This document shows positions 43,397 to 52,791 of a stretch of 64,000 nt of DNA, one piece after another; position 1 is the stretch's first letter, and every line of letters begins with the position of its first letter. Both the position numbers and the translations under genes were made by a program. Origin of the DNA: an uncultured Aquimarina sp. GTDB taxonomy: Bacteria > Bacteroidota > Bacteroidia > Flavobacteriales > Flavobacteriaceae. A model generated the notes under the pieces. It was not told the origin of the DNA and made no database searches. It worked only from the letters and a program-made list of their open reading frames with translations. Where the stretch lies: positions 1-64,000 of the forward strand of contig CANMLG010000049.1 in the NCBI GenBank assembly GCA_947498765.1, read 5' to 3'.

Positions 43397-44395
43397 TTAA
43401 GAATTATAGGCCCATTTCAAATAAATAGACCCCCAAGTAAATCCACCTCCAAAAGAGGCAAATACTAAAGTATCTCCTTTTTTAAATTTATTTTCAAAAT
43501 CATTGAGCACTAATGGTATGGTAGCCGATGTGGTATTTCCGTACTTTTCAATATTAATAAGTACTTTATTCTCATCTTTTAACCCCATTCTGTTAGCCGT
43601 AGCATCAATAATACGTTTATTTGCTTGATGCGCTACTAACCAATCGACATCATTATTGGTCAAGTTATTGCGCTCCATTACTTTTTCACATGCCCCTGCC
43701 ATACTTGAAACAGCATATTTAAATACTGTTTTCCCGTCTTGTTTTATAAAATGTTGTTTGTTTTCTATGGTTTCTTGTGTTGCTGGATGTAAAGATCCTC
43801 CAGCTTCAATTCGTAAAAAATTACGCCCTACTCCATCACTACGTAAATATTCATCTTGAAGTCCCAAACCTTCTTCATTAGGTTCAAAAAGCGCAGCACC
43901 AGCACCATCACCAAAAATGATACAGGTAGTACGGTCTGAATAATCTACAATTGACGACATTTTATCTGCTCCAATGACTAACACCTTAGTATATCTTCCA
44001 GATTGCACATAGCTTGCTGCTGTGGACATTCCGTACAAAAAGCTTGAACATGCTGCAGCTAAATCATAACCAAAAGCATTTACCGCTCCAATCTCCGTCG
44101 CTACATGTGCAGCTGTAGCTGCCACCGACATATCTGGTGTAGCTGTTGCTACAATAATCATGTCAATTTCAGCTGGATCTAATTTACGCTTAGCTAATAC
44201 ATCTTCAGCAGCTTTTATTGCCATATATGAAGTAGCCTTTTCTGGATCTTTCAATATACGGCGTTCTTTGATTCCCGTTCTTGTCGTGATCCATTCATCA
44301 TTAGTATCCACTAAACTTTCCAATTCTTTATTGGTCAATTTATAGTCTGGTACATATGCACCAACAGCCGTTATAGCCGCCGTAATTTTACTCAT
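43397..44395 (-). CDS. fabH: 3-oxoacyl-ACP synthase III
   Basis: 332 aa. It starts fatty acid synthesis by condensing acetyl-CoA or branched acyl-CoA with malonyl-ACP. Catalytic Cys116 lies in DLAAACSSFLYG, His in WLVAHQANKRI and Asn in EKYGNTTSATIP. Full length. A strong terminator upstream separates it from rpmF, so it starts its own transcript; no perfect TAnnTTTG box was found in the leader. Confidence 0.96.
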   Translation of the reverse strand: MSKITAAITAVGAYVPDYKLTNKELESLVDTNDEWITTRTGIKERRILKDPEKATSYMAIKAAEDVLAKRKLDPAEIDMIIVATATPDMSVAATAAHVATEIGAVNAFGYDLAAACSSFLYGMSTAASYVQSGRYTKVLVIGADKMSSIVDYSDRTTCIIFGDGAGAALFEPNEEGLGLQDEYLRSDGVGRNFLRIEAGGSLHPATQETIENKQHFIKQDGKTVFKYAVSSMAGACEKVMERNNLTNNDVDWLVAHQANKRIIDATANRMGLKDENKVLINIEKYGNTTSATIPLVLNDFENKFKKGDTLVFASFGGGFTWGSIYLKWAYNS

Positions 44396-44815
44396 AACAG
44401 TAGGTTAAAATTTACTCCTAAGAACAAAAATGCTCCGAATCGAAGCAAAAATGACCTTTTTTTAGTAAATATTGTGCAAATTAAGTCGATTTTGACACAT
44501 ATTCAACAAAAAACAAAAAAAACGCTCACTAATTGAGCGTTTTTCGATATAATGTTATGCACGCCTAGTAAAATGACGACTACCTTAAATTGTAGAACAA
44601 AATAATTAAGAATCTACTAGCATTTTTTTGTGAAACAAATCACAAAATAGCTCAAAAAAAATTCCACATTAAGTGATTTTTACTCACAGAACACTTGTTT
44701 CTGTAAGTTTACTTACTACAAAAAGAAAAATTTTCTTTTATAGCTACTCACTCAGCGGAATAATTTTATGCTTTTTCTAAAACAAATTGCCTAAACAATT
44801 AGTAATAAAAAATTA
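44396..44815. other. Intergenic region rpmF-fabH
   Basis: 420 bases without a gene. It contains the terminator at 44513-44545, an AAAAGAAAAATTTTCTTTT palindrome near 44718, and the fabH leader. plsX, which sits here in many other bacteria, is absent. Confidence 0.6.
44513..44545 (-). terminator. Terminator after rpmF
   Basis: On the minus strand AAACGCTCA and TGAGCGTTT form the stem with an ATTAG loop, followed by a long T run. It ends the pdxA/yceD-rpmF transcription and sets fabH apart. Confidence 0.85.
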
Positions 44816-45013
44816 TTAAGCTACTGCTTCTTCTGAATTATCTATAAGTACATTACCTCTGTAATATAATTTTCCTTCATGCCAGTGAGCTCTGTGGTAT
44901 AAATGTGCTTCACCAGTAGTTGCATCAGTTCCTATTTGTGGTACAGATGCTTTGTAATGTGTTCTTCTTTTATCTCTTCTTGTTTTGGAGATTTTTCTCT
45001 TAGGATGTGCCAT
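44816..45013 (-). CDS. rpmF: 50S ribosomal protein L32
   Basis: 65 aa. The family opening [20 protein letters not shown] is exact and basic. Unlike many L32 proteins there is no CxxC zinc ribbon; the segment [20 protein letters not shown] is the Bacteroidota form. It lies 7 bases after the YceD gene, as usual. Confidence 0.97.
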   Translation of the reverse strand: MAHPKRKISKTRRDKRRTHYKASVPQIGTDATTGEAHLYHRAHWHEGKLYYRGNVLIDNSEEAVA

Positions 45014-45020
45014 AACTCAG

Positions 45021-45566
45021 TTATTTATTATCTTTTAGTAGATTCTTTAATTTATTCCAACGAGGATCAATATCCTCATCATTTTTACTCTCTTCTTTTG
45101 TTTCCTTTGGCGCTAATGTTTCCAAATGCTCCAAAATATCCGATTCTAATGTTCCGTCTTCAACTCCAGGATGCACTCTTTTTGAAGGCACCGCTAAAAC
45201 AATACATTCATATACGTATTGCGAAACATTTATTTCATATGATCCATGCGGAATAACAAGTATTTCCTCATTTTCATCATTAAACTCGTTTCCAAACTTA
45301 ACTACCATAAACAATTCATTGCTTATTGGTAAATCAAAAGGCTCTGTGGTTACATCGCAATCCACATTTACTTTTCCTTCTGCTTTAAAACGCAGCTCAA
45401 AAAAAGTGCTTTTTTTATTAAATTCTAAAACAACTTTTACATTTGTCTCATTGTATTCTTCAAAATCAAACAACGACAAAAAGTCGTTTCCAACTTGATA
45501 TTCAAACTGATGAATTCCTTGCTTTAAACCAACAAAAGGAATCAAATACTCCTTGAATGTTTTCAT
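45021..45566 (-). CDS. YceD/DUF177 family protein
   Basis: 181 aa from the ATG at 45566; a GTG at 45587 is in frame but lies close to the -7 box. The YceD core is visible (GKVNVDCDVTTEPFDLPISN, and YVYECIVLAVPSKRVHP). YceD proteins are linked to 23S rRNA/L32 assembly and are almost always upstream of rpmF. The acidic Glu/Asp-rich tail ends DPRWNKLKNLLKDNK. Confidence 0.92.
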   Translation of the reverse strand: MKTFKEYLIPFVGLKQGIHQFEYQVGNDFLSLFDFEEYNETNVKVVLEFNKKSTFFELRFKAEGKVNVDCDVTTEPFDLPISNELFMVVKFGNEFNDENEEILVIPHGSYEINVSQYVYECIVLAVPSKRVHPGVEDGTLESDILEHLETLAPKETKEESKNDEDIDPRWNKLKNLLKDNK

Positions 45567-45610
45567 AGACACTTCAGTTTGTTGCACTTTACCTACGACA
45601 AAGGCGGGTG

Positions 45611-45618
45611 CAAAGATA
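45611..45618 (-). promoter_or_regulatory. -7 box of the yceD-rpmF operon
   Basis: The minus strand reads TATCTTTG, a perfect TAnnTTTG, about 45 bases before the ATG at 45566 and within the 66 bases after the pdxA stop. yceD-rpmF can therefore be transcribed separately from pdxA. Confidence 0.6.
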
Positions 45619-45632
45619 ATAAAAATTTGAAA

Positions 45633-46697
45633 TTAATTATTTTTTACGTGTACTTTTTTAATTACTCCTTTTTTTAAAGGGTTTGCTGTAAGTTCTGCAT
45701 GCATATTTCGATGCTTAAAAATGCTTATAGCTTTAAATACCGCTTCGGTAAATGAACTATGATCTGCCTTGGCTTGACCTGCTATTTCAAAAGCCGTCCC
45801 ATGATCGGGTGAGGTACGCACACGTGATAATCCTGCAGTAAAATTTACACCTTGCCCAAAAGATAAGGTTTTAAACGGTATTAAGCCTTGATCGTGATAA
45901 GTAGCCACTACAGCATCAAATTGTTTGTAATTATTTGATCCAAAAAAGCTATCTGCTGCATAGGGCCCAAAAACCAACTTCCCAGCTTCTTTTATTTTTT
46001 CTAATGTTGGTCGCAACACCTCATCATCTTCCTTACCTATCACGCCATTATCACCTGTATGTGGATTAATCCCTAATACAGCAATTTTAGGTTTTGTAAT
46101 GCCAAAATCTTTAATTAATGAGTTGTGAATCGTACTTATTTTTTGACTAATTACCCCAGGTGTTAATTGTTTTACCACATTATTTAAAGCCACATGATCG
46201 GTAAGTAAGCCTACTTTTAATTCATCAGTTACCATAAACATTAAACTATCGCCTTCTAATTCCTGATTTAAATAATCGGTATGCCCTGGAAATTTAAAAT
46301 CTTTTGACTGTACTGCTGTTTTATGAATTGGTGCGGTTACCAGCACATCAACAGCTTCACTTTTTAAGGCTTCCGTTGCTGCAACTAATGATTTTATAGC
46401 ATAATCTCCTATTTTCGAATCTTCTTTTCCAAAATTAATAGATACCGATTCATTCCAAACATTAATTACATTTAACTTACCATCAACAACATCATCAAGT
46501 GATTTTATTTGTTGTACATAAGTTTTTGTTTTGCTCGTTTTTTTATAAAAGCTTACAAGTTTTGAATTTGCAAACACTATTGGTGTACAAAAATCAAACA
46601 TGCGCGCATCGTCAAACGTTTTTAAAATAACCTCGGGACCAATCCCGTTTAGATCACCAATAGAAATTCCGACACGTATTTTAAGTTCTTTCTTCAT
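45633..46697 (-). CDS. pdxA: 4-hydroxythreonine-4-phosphate dehydrogenase
   Basis: 354 aa. It makes the aminoacetone phosphate precursor of pyridoxal phosphate. Visible: GISIGDLNGIGPEVILKTF at the N-terminus, metal-binding His residues in FPGHTDYLNQ, VATYHDQGLIPFK and RTSPDHGTAFEIAG. Full length. It is divergent from ribE. Confidence 0.95.
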   Translation of the reverse strand: MKKELKIRVGISIGDLNGIGPEVILKTFDDARMFDFCTPIVFANSKLVSFYKKTSKTKTYVQQIKSLDDVVDGKLNVINVWNESVSINFGKEDSKIGDYAIKSLVAATEALKSEAVDVLVTAPIHKTAVQSKDFKFPGHTDYLNQELEGDSLMFMVTDELKVGLLTDHVALNNVVKQLTPGVISQKISTIHNSLIKDFGITKPKIAVLGINPHTGDNGVIGKEDDEVLRPTLEKIKEAGKLVFGPYAADSFFGSNNYKQFDAVVATYHDQGLIPFKTLSFGQGVNFTAGLSRVRTSPDHGTAFEIAGQAKADHSSFTEAVFKAISIFKHRNMHAELTANPLKKGVIKKVHVKNN

Positions 46698-46725
46698 TAT
46701 TCAAGTTTCTGTAAAAGCTAATCAC

Positions 46726-46756
46726 TAAATTTGTGTAGTCTTAAAAGGCAAATTTA
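46726..46756. promoter_or_regulatory. Back-to-back -7 boxes for pdxA and ribE
   Basis: TAAATTTG occurs on the plus strand at 46726-46733 (for ribE, start 46775) and on the minus strand at 46756-46749 (for pdxA, start 46697). Both are perfect TAnnTTTG. The predicted transcription starts fall within a few bases of each other near 46741, so each promoter's upstream element lies in the other's leader. Confidence 0.65.
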
Positions 46757-46774
46757 ACTAAATAAAACAATCTT

Positions 46775-47368
46775 ATGTTTACTGGAATTGTAGAAACTTT
46801 TGGCGAAGTCGTTTCAATAGAGCAAGAAAAAGATAATTTACACCTACAAATACGCTCAAATTTTACTGGCGAGTTAAAAATTGACCAAAGTGTAGCGCAT
46901 AATGGGGTATGTTTGACTGTTGTCGAAATAAAAAACGACCTTTACACGGTTACTGCAATTAAAGAAACCTTAGACAAGACAAATTTAAACACACTTGCCA
47001 TTGGCGATTCTATTAATTTAGAACGCGGCATGAAGTTAGGAGATCGACTTGACGGACACCTAGTTCAAGGTCATGTGGATCAAACTGCCACCTGTATTGC
47101 TATTGAGGAAACCGAAGGCAGTTGGCAATTTACTTTTAGTTATGATCCTACTTTAAATAATATTACTATTGAAAAAGGATCCATCACCGTAAACGGAACT
47201 AGCTTAACCGTAGTAAATTCAAAACGCAATGAATTTAGTGTTTGCATTATTCCTTATACTTACGAGCATACTAATTTTAAAAATTTTAAAGTAGGCACAG
47301 TAGTTAATTTGGAATTTGATGTTATAGGTAAATATGTGAGTCGTTTGACGGAGTTTGGGTTGAAATAA
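46775..47368 (+). CDS. ribE: Riboflavin synthase alpha chain
   Basis: 197 aa. Two tandem lumazine-binding barrels: MFTGIVETFGEV opens the first and LVQGHVDQTATC the second. Both halves carry the HNGVCLTV / VNGTSLTV pattern of the active site. It makes riboflavin from two 6,7-dimethyl-8-ribityllumazine molecules. Full length. Confidence 0.95.
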   Translation: MFTGIVETFGEVVSIEQEKDNLHLQIRSNFTGELKIDQSVAHNGVCLTVVEIKNDLYTVTAIKETLDKTNLNTLAIGDSINLERGMKLGDRLDGHLVQGHVDQTATCIAIEETEGSWQFTFSYDPTLNNITIEKGSITVNGTSLTVVNSKRNEFSVCIIPYTYEHTNFKNFKVGTVVNLEFDVIGKYVSRLTEFGLK

Positions 47369-47432
47369 TATTTCAAAGTGCTTATTATCAATATTTTATA
47401 TTAAATTTACATATAACTTAAATTTAATTATT

Positions 47433-47750
47433 ATGAAAAAAATAGCACTTTTATTCTTTTTTATTTTGTCACTTCCTTCTTTTGCCCAAAGTTCTGACTT
47501 AGAAGAAATTGTAGTAACAGCTGTAGCATTAAATCACACTGGAGATTCCTATAGGTATTATATAAGTGGACAAGCTTCTGGCCTTGCAAGAGATAGGGCT
47601 CAACTTATTGCTATTGCATCTTCTAGAGCTATAGCTAATTCGACAGCCGTAACAAATAATCCCAACCCACGAATAACACATATTTTTGATTCAAGAAACC
47701 CTACAAGAAATATCAGAAACCACAGAAACGTTCGAAGAAATATCCCTTAA
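47433..47750 (+). CDS. Small secreted basic hypothetical protein
   Basis: 105 aa with a clean signal peptide (KKIALLFFFILSLPSFAQ). The mature part begins SSDLEEIVVTAVALNHTGDS, has an Ala/Arg/Ser region (RDRAQLIAIASSRAIANSTA), and ends in an Arg/Asn-rich tail (NPTRNIRNHRNVRRN). I recognise no family. The secreted form and basic tail suggest a periplasmic or surface role. Confidence 0.65.
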   Translation: MKKIALLFFFILSLPSFAQSSDLEEIVVTAVALNHTGDSYRYYISGQASGLARDRAQLIAIASSRAIANSTAVTNNPNPRITHIFDSRNPTRNIRNHRNVRRNIP

Positions 47751-47833
47751 TTGAAAAAAATGACCACTTCACAGCGGCCATTTTCATCATCAAAAAAAGG
47801 AGCGCATTAAAAATGAAGCTCCTTCTTTTGTTA

Positions 47834-48313
47834 TTATTTTTCTTCTAGATTATCTATAAACTTTTTATCACGGGTGTTTTTTTGTACGGCTATAGCCGAA
47901 AATAAACTCAAAATAAAAGACATACTGTAAAATCCTTTTTCACTTAATTCCAAATCTGCATTCCACAAACCAATAACCAATAATGTGATCGAAGCCAACG
48001 CAGCAAACCAACTAATTCCATAATACATTTCGGTTACCGCCAAGCCTTCTATTTTATCGCGTACATTTTTTTGCACCGAAACTGCAGAGAATAATCCAAA
48101 CAATAAAATCGTAAAATAATACCCCTTCTCATTCAATTCCATTTCGGCATTAAACAATCCAATACAAAAAGCAACTATTCCTGCCAAAAGAGCAATCCAT
48201 GAAGCTCCCATAAAAGCTGGCGTTGGTTTTTGATCAAATACTACCGCTTTTTTAGTGGCTACATTTTCAACTATTTTTTCTTCTTTTTCGTCATTACTAA
48301 ATTGATACTTCAT
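47834..48313 (-). CDS. YiaA/YiaB-type membrane protein, duplicated domain
   Basis: 159 aa with four membrane helices arranged as a tandem repeat: [20 protein letters not shown] and [20 protein letters not shown] each begin a unit, and QKNVRDK / QKNTRDK ends each. That is the yiaAB two-helix domain used twice. The function is unknown. It is convergent with the secreted small protein gene. Confidence 0.85.
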   Translation of the reverse strand: MKYQFSNDEKEEKIVENVATKKAVVFDQKPTPAFMGASWIALLAGIVAFCIGLFNAEMELNEKGYYFTILLFGLFSAVSVQKNVRDKIEGLAVTEMYYGISWFAALASITLLVIGLWNADLELSEKGFYSMSFILSLFSAIAVQKNTRDKKFIDNLEEK

Positions 48314-48505
48314 AATTTCTGTTTTTTTGATGATTTATTCTATTATCAAAACCTATTCATTTACTTCGTTTCGACAGGACAAATTTGCATCCTTTGCATA
48401 GAAATTAAAAAGCTAGTTTATTAAAAAACTTATGATATATTTATACTTATAAATAAAATTATACCAATTAAATAAGGTTTATTATAATTTAAAACTTACG
48501 ATTAA

Positions 48506-50005
48506 ATGAATACTATTTATTCTATAATTCAACATTTAACATTGGAAGAACGCAGTGCTTTTTTATTTCAGCTTAAAAAAAAGAACAAAAGAAACGACAC
48601 TAAAAACATTCAATTATTCAAACTTCTTGAAAAAGGAAATGCTACAAATAAAGAGCTATCTATGCTTCTTTATGGAAAAAAAACTTGCGGGGCTTTTCAT
48701 GCGCTTTGCAAACGATTACATGATAGTTTAATTGATTTTGTTGCCACACAAAGTTTTTCAAATGAAAGCTCCGAAGAATTAGAAGCCCTTAAGCTACTCA
48801 TAGCTAGTCGGTTATTTTTTGAGCAAAAAAAACACAAAATAGGCTTTAAAACCCTTAGAAAATCAGCATTCCAAGCTAAAAAGCTCAATTTGTTTTCTAT
48901 ACTTGACGAAATTTATTACACCCAAATCCAATACGCGCATGAAGATCCTAACATGGATTTACAACAATGCATAGATCTATTAAATGAAAATAAGATTGCC
49001 TTGCAACAGGAAGAAAATCTGAACCTTTTTTATGCCATTGTTCAAAATCAATTAAATAACAACTCGAAATCCACCGAAGAAATTATTACCGAAAATTTAT
49101 TAAAGTTCAACATTTCGGCAACTCAAAATCTTAGTTATAAATCCCTATTTAAAATTTTAGAGATTACCACCAAAACAGCCAATATCACCCGTGACTATAA
49201 TAGTATTCTTGGCTTTATTGAAAAAAATTACCAAGCACTTCACCAAAACGAAAGACAAGCATCCAAACAATTATTTTACCATATACAAGTGCTTTATTAT
49301 ATGGCAAATTCTAATTTTAGAAGTCGAAATTTTAATAATTGCCACCATTATTTAGAATTAATGGCTACTCAAATGCAAGAGCAAAACAATAAATATTACT
49401 CACGTTTTATTCCACAATACACCTTACTAAAAACCCTATGGCTCAATTACACCAACCAACCTCAAAAAGCCATTGATACACTTACTCATTTTAATTTTAA
49501 AAAACACACTGATCAAATTTCCTATATACTCGATTTAAAATTGTGTCTTATTGTATACCATTTTCAACAATCGCACTTTAAAACTGCCTCCAGTTTAGTC
49601 AATCAATTACATCATAGCGATACTTGGTACACACAAAAAGCTAGCATGATTTGGGTCATTAAAAAAAATATTATCGAAATATTACTCCAAATTGAACTCG
49701 ATAATTTTGACTTGGTACACTCTAGACTTAAAAGTTTCCAAAAAAAACACTCCAAATATCTTAAAGAAAAGAATGAAACTCTAGTACTCAATTTTGTAAA
49801 ATGTATTGGTCAATTTTATCTTAACGATAATAATACAACGGCACCAAAAATGATTAACGAAGTTCAAAAAATAAGCAATGCTTTAAATCCAAAAACCGAA
49901 GACCTATTTAATCTTAGCTTTTTTGCTTGGTTAAAAGCTAAAATTGACAAAACTGATTTATACGAAACCACATTAAACTTGATTAATAATCCCGAATTGA
50001 ATTAA
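48506..50005 (+). CDS. Helical-repeat hypothetical protein
   Basis: 499 aa, all-alpha by composition, with repeated helix pairs (NNCHHYLELMATQMQEQNNK; KASSLVNQLHHSDT-like segments) resembling TPR or related solenoids. The N-terminus (LTLEERSAFLFQLKKKNKRN) is basic. There is no signal peptide or membrane segment. The convergent minus-strand gene at 50115 is another hypothetical helical protein, so they may be a functional pair. No family name can be given with confidence. Confidence 0.65.
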   Translation: MNTIYSIIQHLTLEERSAFLFQLKKKNKRNDTKNIQLFKLLEKGNATNKELSMLLYGKKTCGAFHALCKRLHDSLIDFVATQSFSNESSEELEALKLLIASRLFFEQKKHKIGFKTLRKSAFQAKKLNLFSILDEIYYTQIQYAHEDPNMDLQQCIDLLNENKIALQQEENLNLFYAIVQNQLNNNSKSTEEIITENLLKFNISATQNLSYKSLFKILEITTKTANITRDYNSILGFIEKNYQALHQNERQASKQLFYHIQVLYYMANSNFRSRNFNNCHHYLELMATQMQEQNNKYYSRFIPQYTLLKTLWLNYTNQPQKAIDTLTHFNFKKHTDQISYILDLKLCLIVYHFQQSHFKTASSLVNQLHHSDTWYTQKASMIWVIKKNIIEILLQIELDNFDLVHSRLKSFQKKHSKYLKEKNETLVLNFVKCIGQFYLNDNNTTAPKMINEVQKISNALNPKTEDLFNLSFFAWLKAKIDKTDLYETTLNLINNPELN

Positions 50006-50114
50006 TTCTCTTTTATTCAGTCATGACCTTAACATCTTAATCAAGATCAGTTCAACTTTAAAAAAAGAGGCTAATTTGACACAATTTCCTATCAAAAAAC
50101 ACTTTGAAATCACG

Positions 50115-50594
50115 TTAGTTCCTTTCTAATTTTTCTAGCTCCAGTTTAAAATCATATTGTAAATCTTCATGCAGTGTACTTATTGCTTTTTTAGCCATAG
50201 CCAATTGCCTATCATACATATTTATCATTTGCTGGCTTTGCTTAAATGCGGGTTTTAACTCATGCAGTTTAGTACAAAAATAAAGCAACACACTTGCTTC
50301 AGTTTCTTTCTTTTTAGAATACCTCACATACTTTTTAATGTTTCGTAAAATTTTACGTGTTCCTTTTTTAACAAAATACAAGCTGCTATAATTTATGTTT
50401 GAAAACTCAAGGTCAACTTCTTCTTTAATTCGTTGCACATATTCATCTTCATTATATGAGTCAAAAAGGGCATAGCTCAACAATTCTTTATTTTCTTTTT
50501 TAAATTTTGCTAATTGCAAACAAAGATCAATCAACTCATGTTGCGTGCATTGATGCAATTCTTTTTTTAATATAGCTACGGTAGCTGACTTCAT
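50115..50594 (-). CDS. Helical hypothetical protein
   Basis: 159 aa, Lys/Glu-rich and all-alpha (ATVAILKKELHQCTQHELID, IKEEVDLEFSNINYSSLYFV, RKILRNIKKYVRYSKKKETE). No signal peptide or membrane segment. It converges on the helical-repeat gene at 48506-50005. I do not recognise the family. Confidence 0.7.
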   Translation of the reverse strand: MKSATVAILKKELHQCTQHELIDLCLQLAKFKKENKELLSYALFDSYNEDEYVQRIKEEVDLEFSNINYSSLYFVKKGTRKILRNIKKYVRYSKKKETEASVLLYFCTKLHELKPAFKQSQQMINMYDRQLAMAKKAISTLHEDLQYDFKLELEKLERN

Positions 50595-50720
50595 TTATAT
50601 ATTACTTTCGGTGTGATTTTCAAGTAGGCTCTCCAAAAAACAGAGGTATCTACTACTTCTTGTCTCAATTATTCAAAGCTAGGTAAAATATACTTGTATT
50701 TTATACAGCCAAAAACCAAC

Positions 50721-51632
50721 CTACTTCAGCCCATTATTCAAATGAAGTATAAAAATCCCCGTAAAGCCAAAAACAAAATTGCCATCATTAAAATTGAAAT
50801 TATTGGGAGTTTGGGTAATAAAAGCATCTTCGGTGGCATTTCGGATATTGGTTAATTGAAATTGCAACATCACATCACTTAATTCCCAGTTCACTCCTAA
50901 TGAAAAGGCATCGTATGTTTTTCTGGATTGTAAAGGATTGGCTTGGTAATAATATTCGGAAACCACGGATACATGTCCCCCCAATTTATACCTACCTCCT
51001 ATTCCTAAAGCAAAATGATGTTGTGGATCTTCATTAAATCTTGACGAAGCTCTGTGAATATATGTTGGCGCAATTTGCAATGAAAATTGTTTTGATAATT
51101 TACGTGCAACTAATATTTGACTTGTAAAAGCCAATCGATCGGCAAACTCATTTGTCAAATGCACATTATTTGCTGCACCGCTTTTACTGTTATAACTTAG
51201 GTTCTGAAAGAGAGAAATGCTTACTGGTATTCCATTTTTTACTTGACGGACTAGTTTATATTTTAAAAAGGAATCAAAAATACCATCCAATGTGGTTCCA
51301 CCCAGACCATAGGTTAATCGGTCCGAAATACCATATTCCAATCCAATTCGCGTACTCATTTTATCGGCAATAAAACTTTGACTTCTAGTTTGAGCATTAA
51401 AATTGGGCAGCTTCCAAAACCTACTCATTGTTTGTATTTCTAACACACCTTTTTTTCGCGTTTCTACGGAATGTCCTATCGAAATACGACTGGCTTTAAA
51501 TGTTGCCGACTCATATTGTGGTGTTTCAGGATATTTTTTTTCTAACGCCTCCAATAAACTTTGCGCTTCCACAGAAGCAATACATCCCACTAGGACGAAA
51601 AAAAATGAGATTATGTGTATTTTATTTTTCAT
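50721..51632 (-). CDS. DUF5777-like outer-membrane beta-barrel protein
   Basis: 303 aa from the ATG at 51632. Signal peptide ISFFFVLVGCIASVEAQ; the rest alternates aromatic and polar residues in beta strands (RIGLEYGISDRLTYGLGG, FALGIGGRYKLGGHVSVVSE, FVFGFTGIFILHLNNG). It resembles the DUF5777 barrels that occur with YceI-family proteins in Bacteroidota. Its start overlaps the stop of the YceI gene, so they form one operon. Confidence 0.75.
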   Translation of the reverse strand: MKNKIHIISFFFVLVGCIASVEAQSLLEALEKKYPETPQYESATFKASRISIGHSVETRKKGVLEIQTMSRFWKLPNFNAQTRSQSFIADKMSTRIGLEYGISDRLTYGLGGTTLDGIFDSFLKYKLVRQVKNGIPVSISLFQNLSYNSKSGAANNVHLTNEFADRLAFTSQILVARKLSKQFSLQIAPTYIHRASSRFNEDPQHHFALGIGGRYKLGGHVSVVSEYYYQANPLQSRKTYDAFSLGVNWELSDVMLQFQLTNIRNATEDAFITQTPNNFNFNDGNFVFGFTGIFILHLNNGLK

Positions 51633-52170
51633 CTGTAGGGTATTCAAATCTAAATTTTGCAGCTATGCTTTTGGCTATATTAGGCACTAATAAGGGCGGA
51701 ATATTGATATCAAAGTCTTTTACAACCAAATCAAAGGCTCCTGTAAACACATATGCATTGTTCTCCCTTGTGATATTCGTTTCAACTTCCACCTCCTTTG
51801 TAATACCACGCATGCTTAACATTCCTTTTACAAGTTTTATTTGTGACGTGGTCACACTTGGGTCAAAATCTAAAATTTCACCTTCAAAAACAGCTTTGGG
51901 ATACAAGTCCGATTCTATATAACTTTCATTAAAATGTTCTTGCATCAAGGCCTTTTTAAACACAAAGGCATTCATAAGCATACTTATGGCAATTTTATTT
52001 TTTGACAAATCAATAACACTTAACACTTGATTATTTTTGGCCTCTATATTTTCTACAGAAGTGTACGAAAAAAAAGAAACCTGCTCTTGATTGGTAGTCA
52101 ATTGAGTTGAGACTATTTTTGAATTGGAATAACTAACCAAAAGAAAAAGCAAGGCAATAATTTTATTCAT
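51622..52170 (-). CDS. YceI-family periplasmic lipid-binding protein
   Basis: 182 aa. Signal peptide (IIALLFLLVSYSNS). The YceI lipocalin-like barrel is visible in KAVFEGEILDFDPSVTTS and VKGMLSMRGITKEVEVETNI, near the expected place for the family. YceI proteins bind polyisoprenoid or fatty-acid lipids in the periplasm. Overlaps the barrel gene downstream and, by 8 bases, the gene upstream. Confidence 0.85.
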   Translation of the reverse strand: MNKIIALLFLLVSYSNSKIVSTQLTTNQEQVSFFSYTSVENIEAKNNQVLSVIDLSKNKIAISMLMNAFVFKKALMQEHFNESYIESDLYPKAVFEGEILDFDPSVTTSQIKLVKGMLSMRGITKEVEVETNITRENNAYVFTGAFDLVVKDFDINIPPLLVPNIAKSIAAKFRFEYPTDEK

Positions 52171-52579
52171 TGATATTTAGATTAATCAGCGTACAATTTA
52201 GCATTATAACATCATTCAAAAAGCCCTTACAAAGACCTTTTAACTTAACTTTTTGATCTTCCTTTAATTTTTTAGCAACTTTCAATTGACTTTTAGTCAT
52301 ATCGCACAATACACTAGAAGTACTCTCTCCATTTAAAAAAACGGTAATTCGTCCATTCAAAAAGTTTACATTTTTAACGCTTCCTTCTATTTCAATAAGT
52401 TTATTTTTATAAATAGTACTTGCTTCGACTTCGTTAGTTACAAATGAATGTACTAATTGCTGCGCACTTATACGTTGATTTTCAATTGTATTGGTTTGAT
52501 TCGTTCTAGAAAATAGAAAAACAACCAGACTTAACACAAGTAGTACTAATAGGTATGGTATTTTTAAATAGTTTTTCAT
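52163..52579 (-). CDS. Secreted OB-fold (tRNA_anti-like) protein
   Basis: 138 aa. N-terminal signal/anchor (YLLVLLVLSLVVFLFSRTNQ), then an OB-fold like the periplasmic tRNA_anti-like domain: KLIEIEGSVKNVNFLNGRIT, LKEDQKVKLKGLCKGFLND. This family commonly accompanies YceI and DUF5777 genes. First gene of the three-gene operon, overlapping the YceI gene by 8 bases; -7 box at 52601. Confidence 0.75.
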   Translation of the reverse strand: MKNYLKIPYLLVLLVLSLVVFLFSRTNQTNTIENQRISAQQLVHSFVTNEVEASTIYKNKLIEIEGSVKNVNFLNGRITVFLNGESTSSVLCDMTKSQLKVAKKLKEDQKVKLKGLCKGFLNDVIMLNCTLINLNINE

Positions 52580-52600
52580 TTTCAGTTAAAAATAGCCAAA

Positions 52601-52608
52601 CAAATTTA
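52601..52608 (-). promoter_or_regulatory. -7 box of the OB-YceI-barrel operon
   Basis: The minus strand reads TAAATTTG, a perfect TAnnTTTG, giving a transcription start about 15 bases before the ATG at 52579. Confidence 0.6.
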
Positions 52609-52759
52609 CACTAGTCTATATTTAAAATACAGTGTTCTAATAAACATGAACACGACATGAAAAAAGATGTTAATTCTCGATACAAAATTCTTATATAATT
52701 TCACTCGAATTAACCTCTTTTTCCTACTAAAATTGCCTTTATCTGTACACGATTTTCTT

Positions 52760-52791
52760 TCGAAAAATACTCGGATTGACAATTTTGACTC
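52760..52791. repeat. Short dispersed repeat (with 23496-23527)
   Basis: A 32-base stretch containing ACTCGGATTGACAATT is the second copy of the repeat described at 23496. It lies in the non-coding region before the LytTR gene. Confidence 0.45.
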
